Shown piece by piece: positions 37,201 to 45,029 of a DNA stretch of 64,000 bases; the first letter of the stretch is position 1; every line of letters starts with the position of its first letter. The position numbers and the translations under genes were made by a program. The stretch is from Christiangramia flava JLT2011. GTDB lineage: Bacteria > Bacteroidota > Bacteroidia > Flavobacteriales > Flavobacteriaceae. The stretch covers positions 372,001 to 436,000 of the forward strand of contig NZ_CP016359.1 in assembly GCF_001951155.1 (NCBI RefSeq). Direction: 5' to 3'. The notes below the pieces were generated by a model that had not been told where the DNA came from, made no database searches, and was given only the letters and a program-made list of their open reading frames with translations.

Positions 37201-37353
37201 GATCCGGAGATTACAAACTCCGGTGTTGATGGAAACGGAAACCGCCAGAATGTGGCAGTAAATACTACCAACGTATCGCGGGGTATTCCTACAATTGGAA
37301 CAAACGTTCCTTCTACAAGAAATTATTTGATAGGATTAAACATTTCATTTTAA
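34228..37353 (+). CDS. SusC/RagA-family TonB-linked transporter (xylan PUL)
   Basis: A 1041-residue outer-membrane importer with a signal peptide (about 1-27, ending ISYAQ), a carboxypeptidase-regulatory-like domain (about 30-110), the TonB/plug region LDEVVVIGYGTQNREAVTGS, and the SusC signature NDPLIVLNGIPFSGG with NDIESLDILKDASATAIYGS. The barrel ends in TRNYLIGLNISF. It should import xylo-oligosaccharides, given the neighbouring GH10, GH67, GH115 and CE15 genes. The susD partner starts 9 bp downstream. A LacI-type operator 110 bp upstream of the start suggests induction by a xylan breakdown product. Confidence 0.95.
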   Translation: MKHIQLKASWRKFVFLCFLISGFISYAQENITVSGVVRDDNGLLPGVTVIVKGSSQGTTTNFDGEYTLENVSPNATLEFSFIGFQTQEISVNGRSEIDLVMQTDSQALDEVVVIGYGTQNREAVTGSVVSVKGEELNEVKTANFQEALIGRAAGVNISTNNTRPGASPQVRIRGVRSLSGNNDPLIVLNGIPFSGGLSDINPNDIESLDILKDASATAIYGSRGANGVILITTKTGREGQKATFSYNTYYAVKEVFNKYPLMNAAQLTQLRADVAAHPNQNGTPIYDLGGDEDLANDTDWQDLLYGTGLQTSHDISVQGGSEKGTYNMGLGYFKETSVVPDDSFERFSLRAQIDQEVGSLFRFGLNSVLNYNQASSIVGVGGVLSASPLLSPYDENGDFLGSVRLQTQADNLWIPTRNEINRIGDGRKNQQLDFGAYNNLYGEVKIPWVEGLKYRMNIGLNFRTSRDGNFTGQGVFNYNATNPSSGSYNTSITRDYVIENQILYDRTFAEKHKVNFVGLFSAQNTQYDNSGLSVRNIPDENSLWYNLDSALTEDITGYGTGYSATGLLSYMGRILYQYDNRYLMTATLRADGSSRLAPGNKWVTYPAVSVGWNIGNEAFMEDVEWINLLKLRAGYGETSNQAIAPYSVQGRLNTVNYNFGSTFATGYFVNQLPNPNLGWEFSETYNYGLDFGLFDNRLTGTFEYYLTKTNDILYTLGLPATSGVGNVTSNIGATQNKGFEISLNATIIDNPDGFTWDAGINIYRNQNEITSLASGQLRDEGNLWFVGSPINVIYDYDNIGLWNESDPDFQYLSQYEPGASGAGMIRVRYTGEYNADGSPVRAIGPEDRVIIDPTPNFRGGFNSRLAYKNFDLNVVGTFQNGGTLVSTLYSSSGYLNLLTGRTNNVDVDYWTPTNTDARYPAPGGLQSGDNPKYASTLGYFDASYLKIRSLTLGYNFDQDFTQGIGLQRLRVYASAQNPFVLFSPFYDESGLDPEITNSGVDGNGNRQNVAVNTTNVSRGIPTIGTNVPSTRNYLIGLNISF

Positions 37354-37362
37354 AAAAAAATT

Positions 37363-39288
37363 ATGAGGAAAATTAAGTTTAAAATAATACCAGTAGTCGT
37401 CGTTTTTGCGATTACGGTATTTGGATTGAAATCATGCTCAGATGATATTCTGCAAGAAGAGCCACGGGGTGTATTTACTCCGGAATTCTTCACGACCGAA
37501 CTAGGTGTACAAGGTGGATTGACCTATCTCTATCAAAACCTGAGAAACGTGTATGGATTTGCCTATTTCCTAAACCTTGGGGAAACCGGTACAGATGAAT
37601 ACACTGCTGCCCAGAGTGCAGATAATAACTTTTATGATCTGGACCTTGCGGGACAGGGAAATTTAAGCTCCACCAGTGGTTTTTCTATCGGAGTGGTTTG
37701 GGGGAATGCCTTTCCTGCCATCAACACTGCTAACGGGATTATCGAAAATGCAGAAGCCGTTGGCCTTGACAACTCATTGATCGCGGAAGCCAGATTTTTC
37801 AGAGCTTTCAATTATTTCTTGCTGGTCCAGACCTATGGCGGTGTGCCATTAGACCTTGGATCTGGAGAATTGGCATTTAACAACTCGGCGGTTAGAACTT
37901 CTGTTCGAAACACTGTTCCTGAAGTTTATACCAGGGCAATATTCCCAGATTTGGAAGCCGCAGTAAATGACCTGCCAGAAAATCCAAGACTGGAAGGAGC
38001 GGTAACCAAGAATGTGGCGCGCCTGTATCTAGCAAAAGCCTATCTTACTTACGCATGGTGGTTAGAGAACCCAAATAACATTCCAACCTATCCGGAAACC
38101 ACAAGAACAGATCCTGATGGTCAAAATCCGCAGTACTATTTCCAGCAATCTTATGACCTGGCTGTAGAAGGAATTGAAAACCCGGGACCTTACCGTTTAT
38201 TAGACTGCTTTTATAACGTTCACGTGGCTACAAATGACCGTCATGACGAGATGATGTTGTATGCAGATCGTACGGAAGAAAGCCAGATCTACAACGGGGC
38301 CGATCTGGGCTGGAGTGGTACAGATGGCAGTGCGAACACCGCCGTATGGATGGTGACACCTAACTATACCACGATCAATGTGGATGGTGTGGCAGCAGTT
38401 CAGCGTGAAGCTGCACAAAGCTACGGAAGACCATGGACACGTATGGCTCCTACTATTGGCGCTTTAACTGAAACATTTGCAGAAAAAGACCTTGATTCAA
38501 GATACGACGCAACTTTTGTGACCAGCTACAGAGGAAACTGGAACAAAGGAGGTGATCCAACCCCTACCATTACCGCTGCTAACGGCATGGAAATCGCTCC
38601 TGGCGATGCGGTTATCTCGTTCTTAGATGAACATGATGATGCGGTAACTTACGTAAATGGTGGAAATATAGGAGGCGGTGAGATTCCTGGAAGATCAGAT
38701 TATGTGATCAACCCGGATGAGATCAATAGAAGATTCTATCCAGGTTTATGGAAACTAGGAACCTATCGTACCGATAATCAGGGTGGATTAGGATCTCCGA
38801 ATGGCGCACTTACCCGTCCGTTCCCGATTGCCAAATATTCTGAATTCTACCTGGTGGCTGCTGAAGCTGCTGTAAAAGGTGCTTCCGGAAGTTACTCCGC
38901 ATACGACCTGGTAAATGTTCTTCGTGCACGTGCCGGAAAATGGTGCTATGACAACGGGGAGCAGGAAGTTCGCGTAGAAGATAACAGTGAAGCTATGATC
39001 GCTGCAACTCCTACTGATATCGATATCAATTATATCCTGGCTGAACGTTCCAGAGAATATTTTGGTGAAGGTTACAGATGGTATGATCTCGTTCGAACCC
39101 AAAAATGGGGAGAATTAGCCGGTTCTTATAGAATTGCCGGTAATGACGCAACAGACCATAGTCCAACAACGACCCAAAGAAATATTGAACCTTACCTCTA
39201 TTTACGCCCAATTCCGCGCGGTCAAATAGACAATTTGGATATGACAGAAGCTGAAAAAGCAGCTTATCAGAATCCTGGCTACCAATAA
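37363..39288 (+). CDS. SusD/RagB-family nutrient-binding lipoprotein (xylan PUL)
   Basis: A 641-residue lipoprotein (signal to Cys25 in FGLKSCSDD). SusD blocks: DDILQEEPRGVFTPEFFTTE, EARFFRAFNYFLLVQTYGGV, PIAKYSEFYLVAAEAAVKGA and the C-terminal ILAERSREYFGEGYRWYDLV. It binds xylan-derived oligosaccharides on the SusC lid (family knowledge plus context). It is the last gene of the SusCD unit and is followed by a terminator, so no separate SusE/F-like surface-binding protein is encoded after it, unlike PUL 1. Confidence 0.94.
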   Translation: MRKIKFKIIPVVVVFAITVFGLKSCSDDILQEEPRGVFTPEFFTTELGVQGGLTYLYQNLRNVYGFAYFLNLGETGTDEYTAAQSADNNFYDLDLAGQGNLSSTSGFSIGVVWGNAFPAINTANGIIENAEAVGLDNSLIAEARFFRAFNYFLLVQTYGGVPLDLGSGELAFNNSAVRTSVRNTVPEVYTRAIFPDLEAAVNDLPENPRLEGAVTKNVARLYLAKAYLTYAWWLENPNNIPTYPETTRTDPDGQNPQYYFQQSYDLAVEGIENPGPYRLLDCFYNVHVATNDRHDEMMLYADRTEESQIYNGADLGWSGTDGSANTAVWMVTPNYTTINVDGVAAVQREAAQSYGRPWTRMAPTIGALTETFAEKDLDSRYDATFVTSYRGNWNKGGDPTPTITAANGMEIAPGDAVISFLDEHDDAVTYVNGGNIGGGEIPGRSDYVINPDEINRRFYPGLWKLGTYRTDNQGGLGSPNGALTRPFPIAKYSEFYLVAAEAAVKGASGSYSAYDLVNVLRARAGKWCYDNGEQEVRVEDNSEAMIAATPTDIDINYILAERSREYFGEGYRWYDLVRTQKWGELAGSYRIAGNDATDHSPTTTQRNIEPYLYLRPIPRGQIDNLDMTEAEKAAYQNPGYQ

Positions 39289-39330
39289 AATAGAAATAGT
39301 TAAGTTTTTGAGTTAGTTTAAAATAGTGAA

Positions 39331-39366
39331 AAGAGGCTGATAGGTAACTATACAGCCTCTTTTTTA
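39331..39366 (+). terminator. Intrinsic terminator after susCD
   Basis: AAGAGGCTG (39331-39339) pairs with CAGCCTCTT (39353-39361), with a small inner TAG/CTA helix, followed by TTTTTT. It separates the xylan SusCD unit from the carbamoyltransferase cassette. Confidence 0.88.
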
Positions 39367-39427
39367 TGCTAATTTGTTGCGAATAGAATTTCCGAAGAAT
39401 TTGACTGAAATAAATATCTTTATGTAA

Positions 39428-41230
39428 ATGACAGTACTGGGCATCTCCGCATATTACCACGATTCAGCTGCAGCAATCATTTCAAATGGGAAAGTCCTGT
39501 TTGCCGCTCAGGAAGAGCGCTTTACAAGAATCAAAAATGATGCTTCCTTTCCCGAAGAGTCTATCAAATTCTGCCTTCAGGAAGCCGGAATTGCCGTTAG
39601 TGAATTAGATGCCATCGCTTTTTATGACAAGCCATTTCTGAAATTCGAAAGGCTCTTGGAAACCTATTATGCTTTCGCACCCCGAGGTTTCAGGTCCTTC
39701 TCCAAAGCCATGCCCGTGTGGCTGAAGGAAAAACTCTTTATAAAACAGTTCATCAGGAAAAAATTGAAGGAATTGAACGGTGGCCATAAAATTCCAAACT
39801 TGAAGATCGTTTTTCCCGAACACCACTTATCGCATATCGCCAGCGCGTTCTACACCTCTCCTTTTTCTAAGGCCGCTTTCCTAACAGTTGATGGTGTGGG
39901 TGAATGGACTACCACCGCGTACGGCCATGCCTGCGGAAAGAAGGGCATAGAGATACTTGGAGAATTAGAATTCCCGGATTCCCTGGGACTCATCTATTCT
40001 TCATTCACCTATTTCCTGGGTTTTGAAGTGAATAAAGGGGAATATAAAATGATGGGACTGGCTCCTTACAGCTCGATACATTCTGAAAGAGTCCGTCGGT
40101 TTATGGAAATCATAAGCGCTAAGCTTATCGATATTCGGGAGGATGGTTCCATTAAATTGAATCAGGTCTATTTTGAATATCCATACGGTCTCAGGATGGT
40201 TGACCCTAAAAAATGGGAACAATTATTTGAACTCAAAAAACGGGAACCGGAAGAAGCAATTACCCAAATTCATGCTGATTTAGCTTTGGCGGCTCAAAAA
40301 GTCCTCGAGCAGGCTCTGCTCAGGATGCTTCAGCATATCAAAAAAGAAACAGGGGCTAACTACCTTTGTATCGCTGGTGGCGTGGCACTGAACTGCGTGG
40401 CCAATTCAGTCTTATATGAGCAGCAGCTGTTTGAAGATATTTATATCCAGCCCGCTGCCGGTGATGCGGGAGCTGCCATTGGTGCAGCCTTGGTCACCAA
40501 TTACCTGCATTCTGATCTTCCATTTTCCGGTCTCACAAAAAATTTTGATAATTATTTGGGCCCTAAATTTTCAGAAATTGATATTGAAAGGGTGCTTCGA
40601 AAACATAAGTGTCAGTTTGAATATATTGATTCCGATGAAGAAGTTTACGAAAAAACCGTAAATTATATAGTCGAAAAAAAAGTCGTTGGCTGGTTTAGCG
40701 GAAGGACCGAATTTGGACCACGTGCGCTTGGAAACAGGAGTATCCTCGCTGATGCAACCGACCCCGAAATGCAATCGAAACTCAACCGGAAAATAAAATT
40801 TCGGGAAAGCTTCAGACCTTTTGCTCCCGCCGTTTGTGAAGAAGATTATGATGCGTATTTCAAACCCGGAAAAAGGTCACATTATATGCTGTTCACGAAC
40901 CAGTTAAAAGATTCGTTGCTGCAGGAGTTGCCGGAAAATTTTGACAGCTTCAGCCTCGACGAAAAGCGAAAATTTCCGAAGTCTCAACTACCCGCTGTCA
41001 CGCATGCTGATCTTTCGGCGAGAGTTCAGGTTGTCAAAAAAAGTATGAACCCGAAATTCTGGAATTTATTACAGAAATATAAAAAAGTGACGGGGACCGG
41101 CGTCCTTATCAATACCAGTTTCAATGTGATGGATGAGCCCATTGTGAACACGCCGGAAGATGCTTATCGCTGTTTTATGAACTCCGGTATCGACGTGCTG
41201 GTAATGGAAAATTTTTTAATCACGAAATAA
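39428..41230 (+). CDS. NodU/CmcH-family carbamoyltransferase
   Basis: A 600-residue cytoplasmic enzyme. The N-terminal ASKHA-type domain has GISAYYHDSAAAI, EHHLSHIASAFYTSPF, TVDGVGEWTTTAYG and GEYKMMGLAPY; the C-terminal carbamoyltransferase domain has LCIAGGVALNCVANS, QPAAGDAGAAIGAA, GRTEFGPRALGNRSILAD and KIKFRESFRPFAPAV. Such enzymes make carbamoyl-adenylate from carbamoyl phosphate and ATP and transfer the carbamoyl group to a hydroxyl of a sugar or secondary metabolite. The stop codon TAA overlaps the ATG of the next tiny gene (TAATG). It lies inside the xylan locus but has no evident role in xylan breakdown. The acceptor is unknown. Confidence 0.94.
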   Translation: MTVLGISAYYHDSAAAIISNGKVLFAAQEERFTRIKNDASFPEESIKFCLQEAGIAVSELDAIAFYDKPFLKFERLLETYYAFAPRGFRSFSKAMPVWLKEKLFIKQFIRKKLKELNGGHKIPNLKIVFPEHHLSHIASAFYTSPFSKAAFLTVDGVGEWTTTAYGHACGKKGIEILGELEFPDSLGLIYSSFTYFLGFEVNKGEYKMMGLAPYSSIHSERVRRFMEIISAKLIDIREDGSIKLNQVYFEYPYGLRMVDPKKWEQLFELKKREPEEAITQIHADLALAAQKVLEQALLRMLQHIKKETGANYLCIAGGVALNCVANSVLYEQQLFEDIYIQPAAGDAGAAIGAALVTNYLHSDLPFSGLTKNFDNYLGPKFSEIDIERVLRKHKCQFEYIDSDEEVYEKTVNYIVEKKVVGWFSGRTEFGPRALGNRSILADATDPEMQSKLNRKIKFRESFRPFAPAVCEEDYDAYFKPGKRSHYMLFTNQLKDSLLQELPENFDSFSLDEKRKFPKSQLPAVTHADLSARVQVVKKSMNPKFWNLLQKYKKVTGTGVLINTSFNVMDEPIVNTPEDAYRCFMNSGIDVLVMENFLITK

Positions 41231-41379
41231 TGGAATTTGTCAAAGAATTTTTTCTCTTTTTAAAAGAACGCAAAAAGTGGTGGTTGCTCCCGCTGATCCT
41301 CATTTTCATCATTTTGGGAGCTTTTATTTTTTTAACCAATGGCTCTGCCCTGGCCCCGTTCATTTACAGCCTTTTCTGA
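41230..41379 (+). CDS. DUF5989-type small membrane peptide (49 residues)
   Basis: A very short gene, easily missed by length cut-offs. It starts at the ATG overlapping the carbamoyltransferase stop (TAATG) and ends in TGA overlapping the next ATG (TGATG). The product starts MEFVKEFFLFLKERKKWWLL, continues with one transmembrane helix (LPLILIFIILGAFIFL) and ends NGSALAPFIYSLF. This layout, a basic-aromatic amphipathic N-terminus, one helix, and a short tail with a conserved-looking S-A-L-A-P-F-I-Y-S-L-F, fits the DUF5989 family that accompanies carbamoyltransferases. The tight overlaps on both sides strongly support it being translated. Function is unknown; membrane anchoring of the carbamoyltransferase is one possibility (inference). 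Confidence 0.86.
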   Translation: MEFVKEFFLFLKERKKWWLLPLILIFIILGAFIFLTNGSALAPFIYSLF

Positions 41380-41738
41380 TGAAAAAAGAAAAAGCATTTG
41401 AAACGGTGATCGTGCTGGCCATGGCCTCCATCATCGGGTTTTTGATATATGACCGGAACTGGCTGTTATACCTTGCCTTAATACTCCTGGCTCTTCCGTT
41501 AATTTCCATGAAAGCTTCGCTGGCCTTAGCCAGCATCTGGTTTTCCTTTTCAGCCATATTGGGTAAAATCATGAATTTTGTGTGGATGTTCCTGTGCTTT
41601 TACCTCATCCTGGTGCCCCTGGCTTTTCTTCAAAAGATCTTCGGAAAAAATCAAATTTTAAGACAACGGGAAGAAAACACGTACTTCCGAAGCAGAAATC
41701 ACCTCTTTACCAGGGAAGACATCAGTAAACCCTGGTAG
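41379..41738 (+). CDS. SxtJ-type membrane protein
   Basis: From the ATG at 41379 the protein has 119 residues. A frame-opening ATG at 41277 is rejected because it would lie across the DUF5989-type gene, and the residues it adds are not hydrophobic-helix-like. Three hydrophobic segments can be seen: TVIVLAMASIIGFLIYD, WLLYLALILLALPLISM and LGKIMNFVWMFLCFYLILVP. The basic tail (LRQREENTYFRSRNHLFTRE) should be cytoplasmic. It resembles SxtJ-family proteins that co-occur with carbamoyltransferase and DUF5989 genes. It ends 2 bp before the stop of the convergent SGNH gene. Role unknown. Confidence 0.8.
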   Translation: MKKEKAFETVIVLAMASIIGFLIYDRNWLLYLALILLALPLISMKASLALASIWFSFSAILGKIMNFVWMFLCFYLILVPLAFLQKIFGKNQILRQREENTYFRSRNHLFTREDISKPW

Positions 41739-41740
41739 GT

Positions 41741-43384
41741 TTATTTCAATTTTTCCGCTTTATCAGAATAGAATTTCGCGTATTCCGGCCTTTTCATCTG
41801 CAGGCAAATGTTTGCTGCCATCTCGTACACCCGGGCTTGTTCAGGAAATTCCGCAATTAAAGATTGTGCAACCTTGAGCGCATTTTCAAAATCACCATCT
41901 TTGAGATAGGTATGATACGCCAGCCTCATCACATCTTCCCACTTTTCTTTCCCGGAATACAGCGCGATCGCCTTTTGTTCCTCAAAACTTGGATTTTGAA
42001 GGAAATGATATTGCCTTACCGGGTTACGGCCAGACATATCCAGGACATAGGGCCACGAGCGCTTCAGGTCCTGTACGATCATTTTGCCACGAATCGAATC
42101 AATTTTACTGATTGGTATATCCCGATATGCTTCCTGGTAGGAAACAAAATGCTGCCAGTTCCCTAATAGATGTAATTCTTTGATCTTATTGTAAAAAGCA
42201 TCGGCCATCACGAAGTTTCCTTCTACGTTAGGATGCACGTGCTCGGTTAGAAGCTCATCGCCAATAATTCCACTTTCAGATCTTGCTTCAAAAACACGTT
42301 TCATATCCACGAGGGCAACATCTTCTCTTTCGGATAGCTGCTGAATTATTTCATTGATCTTTTCAGGAGCGCGAAACCGAAGCAGGTCCAGTTCCTTCGC
42401 GATTTCCAAATATTTTTTTGCGGAATCTGGCTGGCGCTCCAAATAATATTGGCCTAACAGGTAAGCGGCCATGGCGTTTTTCTGCGCGATCTTCCCGATA
42501 TTTTCATCTTTGGAATCCAGCGCCATGCGGAACTTTTCCTCATCCAGATCCTCGCTGATAAAAGGCGGAATATCTCTCTCGTTGGAAACCAAAGTTGACA
42601 AAATAACCGGAATATCATGAGACTGGTAGTTTGCGAGGATCTTTTCCAAATTGCTTTGAAACTGTTGGATTCCCGCCTCAAATACCTCAGATTCATAAGG
42701 GATCTGCTGTTCCCGGGCCATGACTTCCATCAGGGTGGAATCTCCTACCTGTAAACCATCATCTTTTTTTGCCCGGAAGATCTTGGCGTATCCGTTTTCC
42801 AGTAACTGAAAAAATCGCAGGTTTTTCAAACGTAAATATGTTCTTACCAGGAATGGATGCTCCCCAATAAAAACCGAGGAGCCCGCACCCAAAGCTCCGT
42901 AATATTCATTATGCCCCGCATAAATGATCACCAGGTCCGGATCCTGTTTGATGATCTCCTCGCTCAGGTCCCACAGGGTATACGAGTTAACCGCCGTGAT
43001 GCCGGTATTCACCACTTCGATGTTCCTATTGGGAAAGGTCAGGGAAAGTCGGTGTTTCAGGAGCCTGGGAAAAGACCCGTTCTTATAAAATGGAAAGCCA
43101 ACCACGGTAGAGGCACCCTGCACGAAAACCCTGAAAGTACTATCGGTCTTCTTTTTTAAAAATAAATCTGACTGGTTATCAGAATGAAAACCGGTATTTT
43201 TAAAATACTTCTGGGAAACTCCCGAATTCATTACGTAATATTCGGTTTTGTTTTCAGAAATAATTTTATGAAAAAGTTCGTAACCTTCGCCGTATCCCAC
43301 CAACCTGAGGATCACCTCCACCACCAGGATGAGAAAAAAAGGGAAGGCGATAGCGATTAGTTTAAATATCGTATTCCTTTTCAA
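41741..43384 (-). CDS. Membrane-anchored SGNH/GDSL-like hydrolase with C-terminal TPR-like part
   Basis: A 547-residue protein with one N-terminal transmembrane or signal helix (LIAIAFPFFLILVVEVILRL). SGNH blocks are recognisable but altered: the Ser block reads FVQGASTVVGFPF (Ser92, GAS in place of GDS), Asn159 lies in IIYAGHNEYYG, and the His block reads LTEHVHPN with Glu381 where Asp is usual and His384 as catalytic base. Residues about 460-547 resemble tetratricopeptide repeats (EFPEQARVYEMAANICLQMK). Such proteins act on acyl or other ester groups of extracytoplasmic glycans. It is convergent with the SxtJ-type gene (2-bp gap); related proteins are often neighbours of such carbamoyltransferase sets (recollection, not checked). 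Confidence 0.75.
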   Translation of the reverse strand: MKRNTIFKLIAIAFPFFLILVVEVILRLVGYGEGYELFHKIISENKTEYYVMNSGVSQKYFKNTGFHSDNQSDLFLKKKTDSTFRVFVQGASTVVGFPFYKNGSFPRLLKHRLSLTFPNRNIEVVNTGITAVNSYTLWDLSEEIIKQDPDLVIIYAGHNEYYGALGAGSSVFIGEHPFLVRTYLRLKNLRFFQLLENGYAKIFRAKKDDGLQVGDSTLMEVMAREQQIPYESEVFEAGIQQFQSNLEKILANYQSHDIPVILSTLVSNERDIPPFISEDLDEEKFRMALDSKDENIGKIAQKNAMAAYLLGQYYLERQPDSAKKYLEIAKELDLLRFRAPEKINEIIQQLSEREDVALVDMKRVFEARSESGIIGDELLTEHVHPNVEGNFVMADAFYNKIKELHLLGNWQHFVSYQEAYRDIPISKIDSIRGKMIVQDLKRSWPYVLDMSGRNPVRQYHFLQNPSFEEQKAIALYSGKEKWEDVMRLAYHTYLKDGDFENALKVAQSLIAEFPEQARVYEMAANICLQMKRPEYAKFYSDKAEKLK

Positions 43385-43862
43385 AAGCAGTAACAGGTTT
43401 TAAGTAAAAAGTAGCAGGCGAAATATTTCAAAATTTGATCGCAAAATTAAAAAAGTTCCATGCTGAAATTCTAAAATTTCAGAGGCTTTCAAGATAGCTT
43501 TTTTAGCCAAGAAATTTCCCTAAAACCTGAATAATCGAACCAATTTCAGACTGATTTATTTCTGAATTTTAATGCTTTTGTTTTCCGTTTTTCCGAAGTA
43601 GCAAAAAGAGGCGAAATCAACAGAAGTTTTCCGAAGCGATCCCGAAATTTTTCCATTTCACAACTGAAAATTTTCAAAAATTCTGAAAAAAATCATTTTC
43701 CTTAAAATTTTCAGCATCCTGAAACTGTGAAAGCTTACCAGATAGGCGTTTTAGGTCACATTTTAGGCAAATATCTCATCAAAATATGTTAAATTACAGA
43801 CACTCTAATTAGATATTTTTAGGATCTGTAACATTCAGAACCTGAAATACTTATGCTGATCA
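43385..43862. other. 478-bp AT-rich gap with nested inverted repeats, upstream of lacI-type gene
   Basis: No convincing gene is present. CTGAAATT (43463-43470) pairs with AATTTCAG (43475-43482). A larger structure has outer arms TTTCACA (43656-43662) and TGTGAAA (43726-43732), and inner perfect 11-bp arms CTGAAAATTTT (43664-43674) and AAAATTTTCAG (43704-43714). TTTTCCGAAG occurs twice (near 43591 and 43627). TCTAATTAGA at 43804-43813 is a perfect palindrome 49 bp before the regulator ATG and could be an autoregulatory site. The LacI-type motif itself is not found here. Confidence 0.45.
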
Positions 43863-44942
43863 ATGAAAAAAAAGAAAGAAGTCACCATATACGATATTGC
43901 CAAAAAGCTCAATTATTCTCCTTCAACTATTTCCAGAGCTTTAAACAATCATAAAAGTATAGGGCAGAAAGCGACCAAAGAAATTCAATCGGCTGCAAAG
44001 AAAATGGGCTATCGTCCTAATTCTATTGCTGCCAGTTTGCGTAAAAATAAAAGCAAGACCATCGGGATCATGATCGCCAGGATCAACAGGCCCTTTGTGT
44101 CGTCATTGATTAGCGGTGTGGAAGATGCTGCCAGGAAAGCGGGTCATAATGTACTGATTAGCCAGTCTAATGACCGGTATGAAAACGAAGTGAATAATGC
44201 AAAAGCATTATATGATAGCAGGATCTGCGGGCTCATCGTCTCGCTGGGAATGGAAACCAAAGATACCGCGCATTTTCAGCAATTTGCAGATCAAAATATC
44301 CCCATCGTTTTTGTAGATCGGGTTCCGGATAAGTTCAATTCTTACCGGGTCATTATCGATAATTATGCTGCTGGTTACCGGGCAACGAAACACCTGATCG
44401 ATGAAGGTTGCCGCCGAATTGCCCATTTTGCCGGGGCTCAGCACTTGAACGTATATAATCTTCGGAAGAAAGGTTACCTGGACGCCCTGCGCGATCACGA
44501 CCTTCCAATTGATGAATCTATCATTGTGGATCTGGAAACCATGAGTTTTGAAGAAGGAAAAGACGCTACCAGGGAGCTGTTAAATATGGACAATCCACCA
44601 GATGGTATTTTCTCATCGAACGATACCGCTGCGGTTAGCGCGATCCTCACAGCAAAGGAAAAGAATGTAAAAGTGCCTGAAGAACTTGCCGTCATTGGCT
44701 TTAATGATGATCCAATCGCTTCGATTGTAGATCCTCCGCTCTCTACCGTTTCGCACCCGGCCATGAAAATGGGCGAAATTTCCACTCAAAGGATTCTCGA
44801 TCATTCTTCAAAAAACCTCGATACCGATATTTCTGAAATTACGATGCTGGATACGGAGATCATTATCAGGAACTCCAGCAGGAAGACCAGTATTTGCGAA
44901 CTCGACACCCAGCCCAAAAAGATTAGGAAAGCACAGGCCTGA
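43863..44942 (+). CDS. LacI-family transcriptional regulator of the xylan locus
   Basis: A 359-residue regulator. The N-terminal HTH (TIYDIAKKLNYSPSTISRAL) and hinge (MGYRPNSIAASLRKNKSKTI) match the LacI/GalR family; residues about 63-340 form the periplasmic-binding-protein-like effector domain (GIMIARINRPFVSSLISGVE, FVDRVPDKFNSYRVIIDN, GIFSSNDTAAVSAILTAKEK). It is a single-gene unit between two leftward genes. The only LacI-type palindromes seen in the window are at 34103 and 48794, in front of SusCD/GH43 and GH67/GH3, so it probably represses both sets. The effector could be a uronate or aldouronic acid rather than xylose, since its nearest neighbours handle glucuronate (inference). Confidence 0.93.
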   Translation: MKKKKEVTIYDIAKKLNYSPSTISRALNNHKSIGQKATKEIQSAAKKMGYRPNSIAASLRKNKSKTIGIMIARINRPFVSSLISGVEDAARKAGHNVLISQSNDRYENEVNNAKALYDSRICGLIVSLGMETKDTAHFQQFADQNIPIVFVDRVPDKFNSYRVIIDNYAAGYRATKHLIDEGCRRIAHFAGAQHLNVYNLRKKGYLDALRDHDLPIDESIIVDLETMSFEEGKDATRELLNMDNPPDGIFSSNDTAAVSAILTAKEKNVKVPEELAVIGFNDDPIASIVDPPLSTVSHPAMKMGEISTQRILDHSSKNLDTDISEITMLDTEIIIRNSSRKTSICELDTQPKKIRKAQA

Positions 44943-45029
44943 TTGGTATAATACCTCGAAGTTTCCGGCACTGAAATACTCGCCAATTCAGGCTTATACG
45001 ATAATTTTCATGTAGTATGTCTTTTTAAA

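Noticed and set aside
41277..41378. Upstream start for the SxtJ-type gene
   Set aside because: It would overlap the DUF5989-type gene along most of its length, whereas the ATG at 41379 overlaps that gene's stop as expected for coupling.
43585..43645. Repeat of TTTTCCGAAG as start of a repeat array or attachment site
   Set aside because: Only two copies with irregular spacing and no mobile-element gene nearby.
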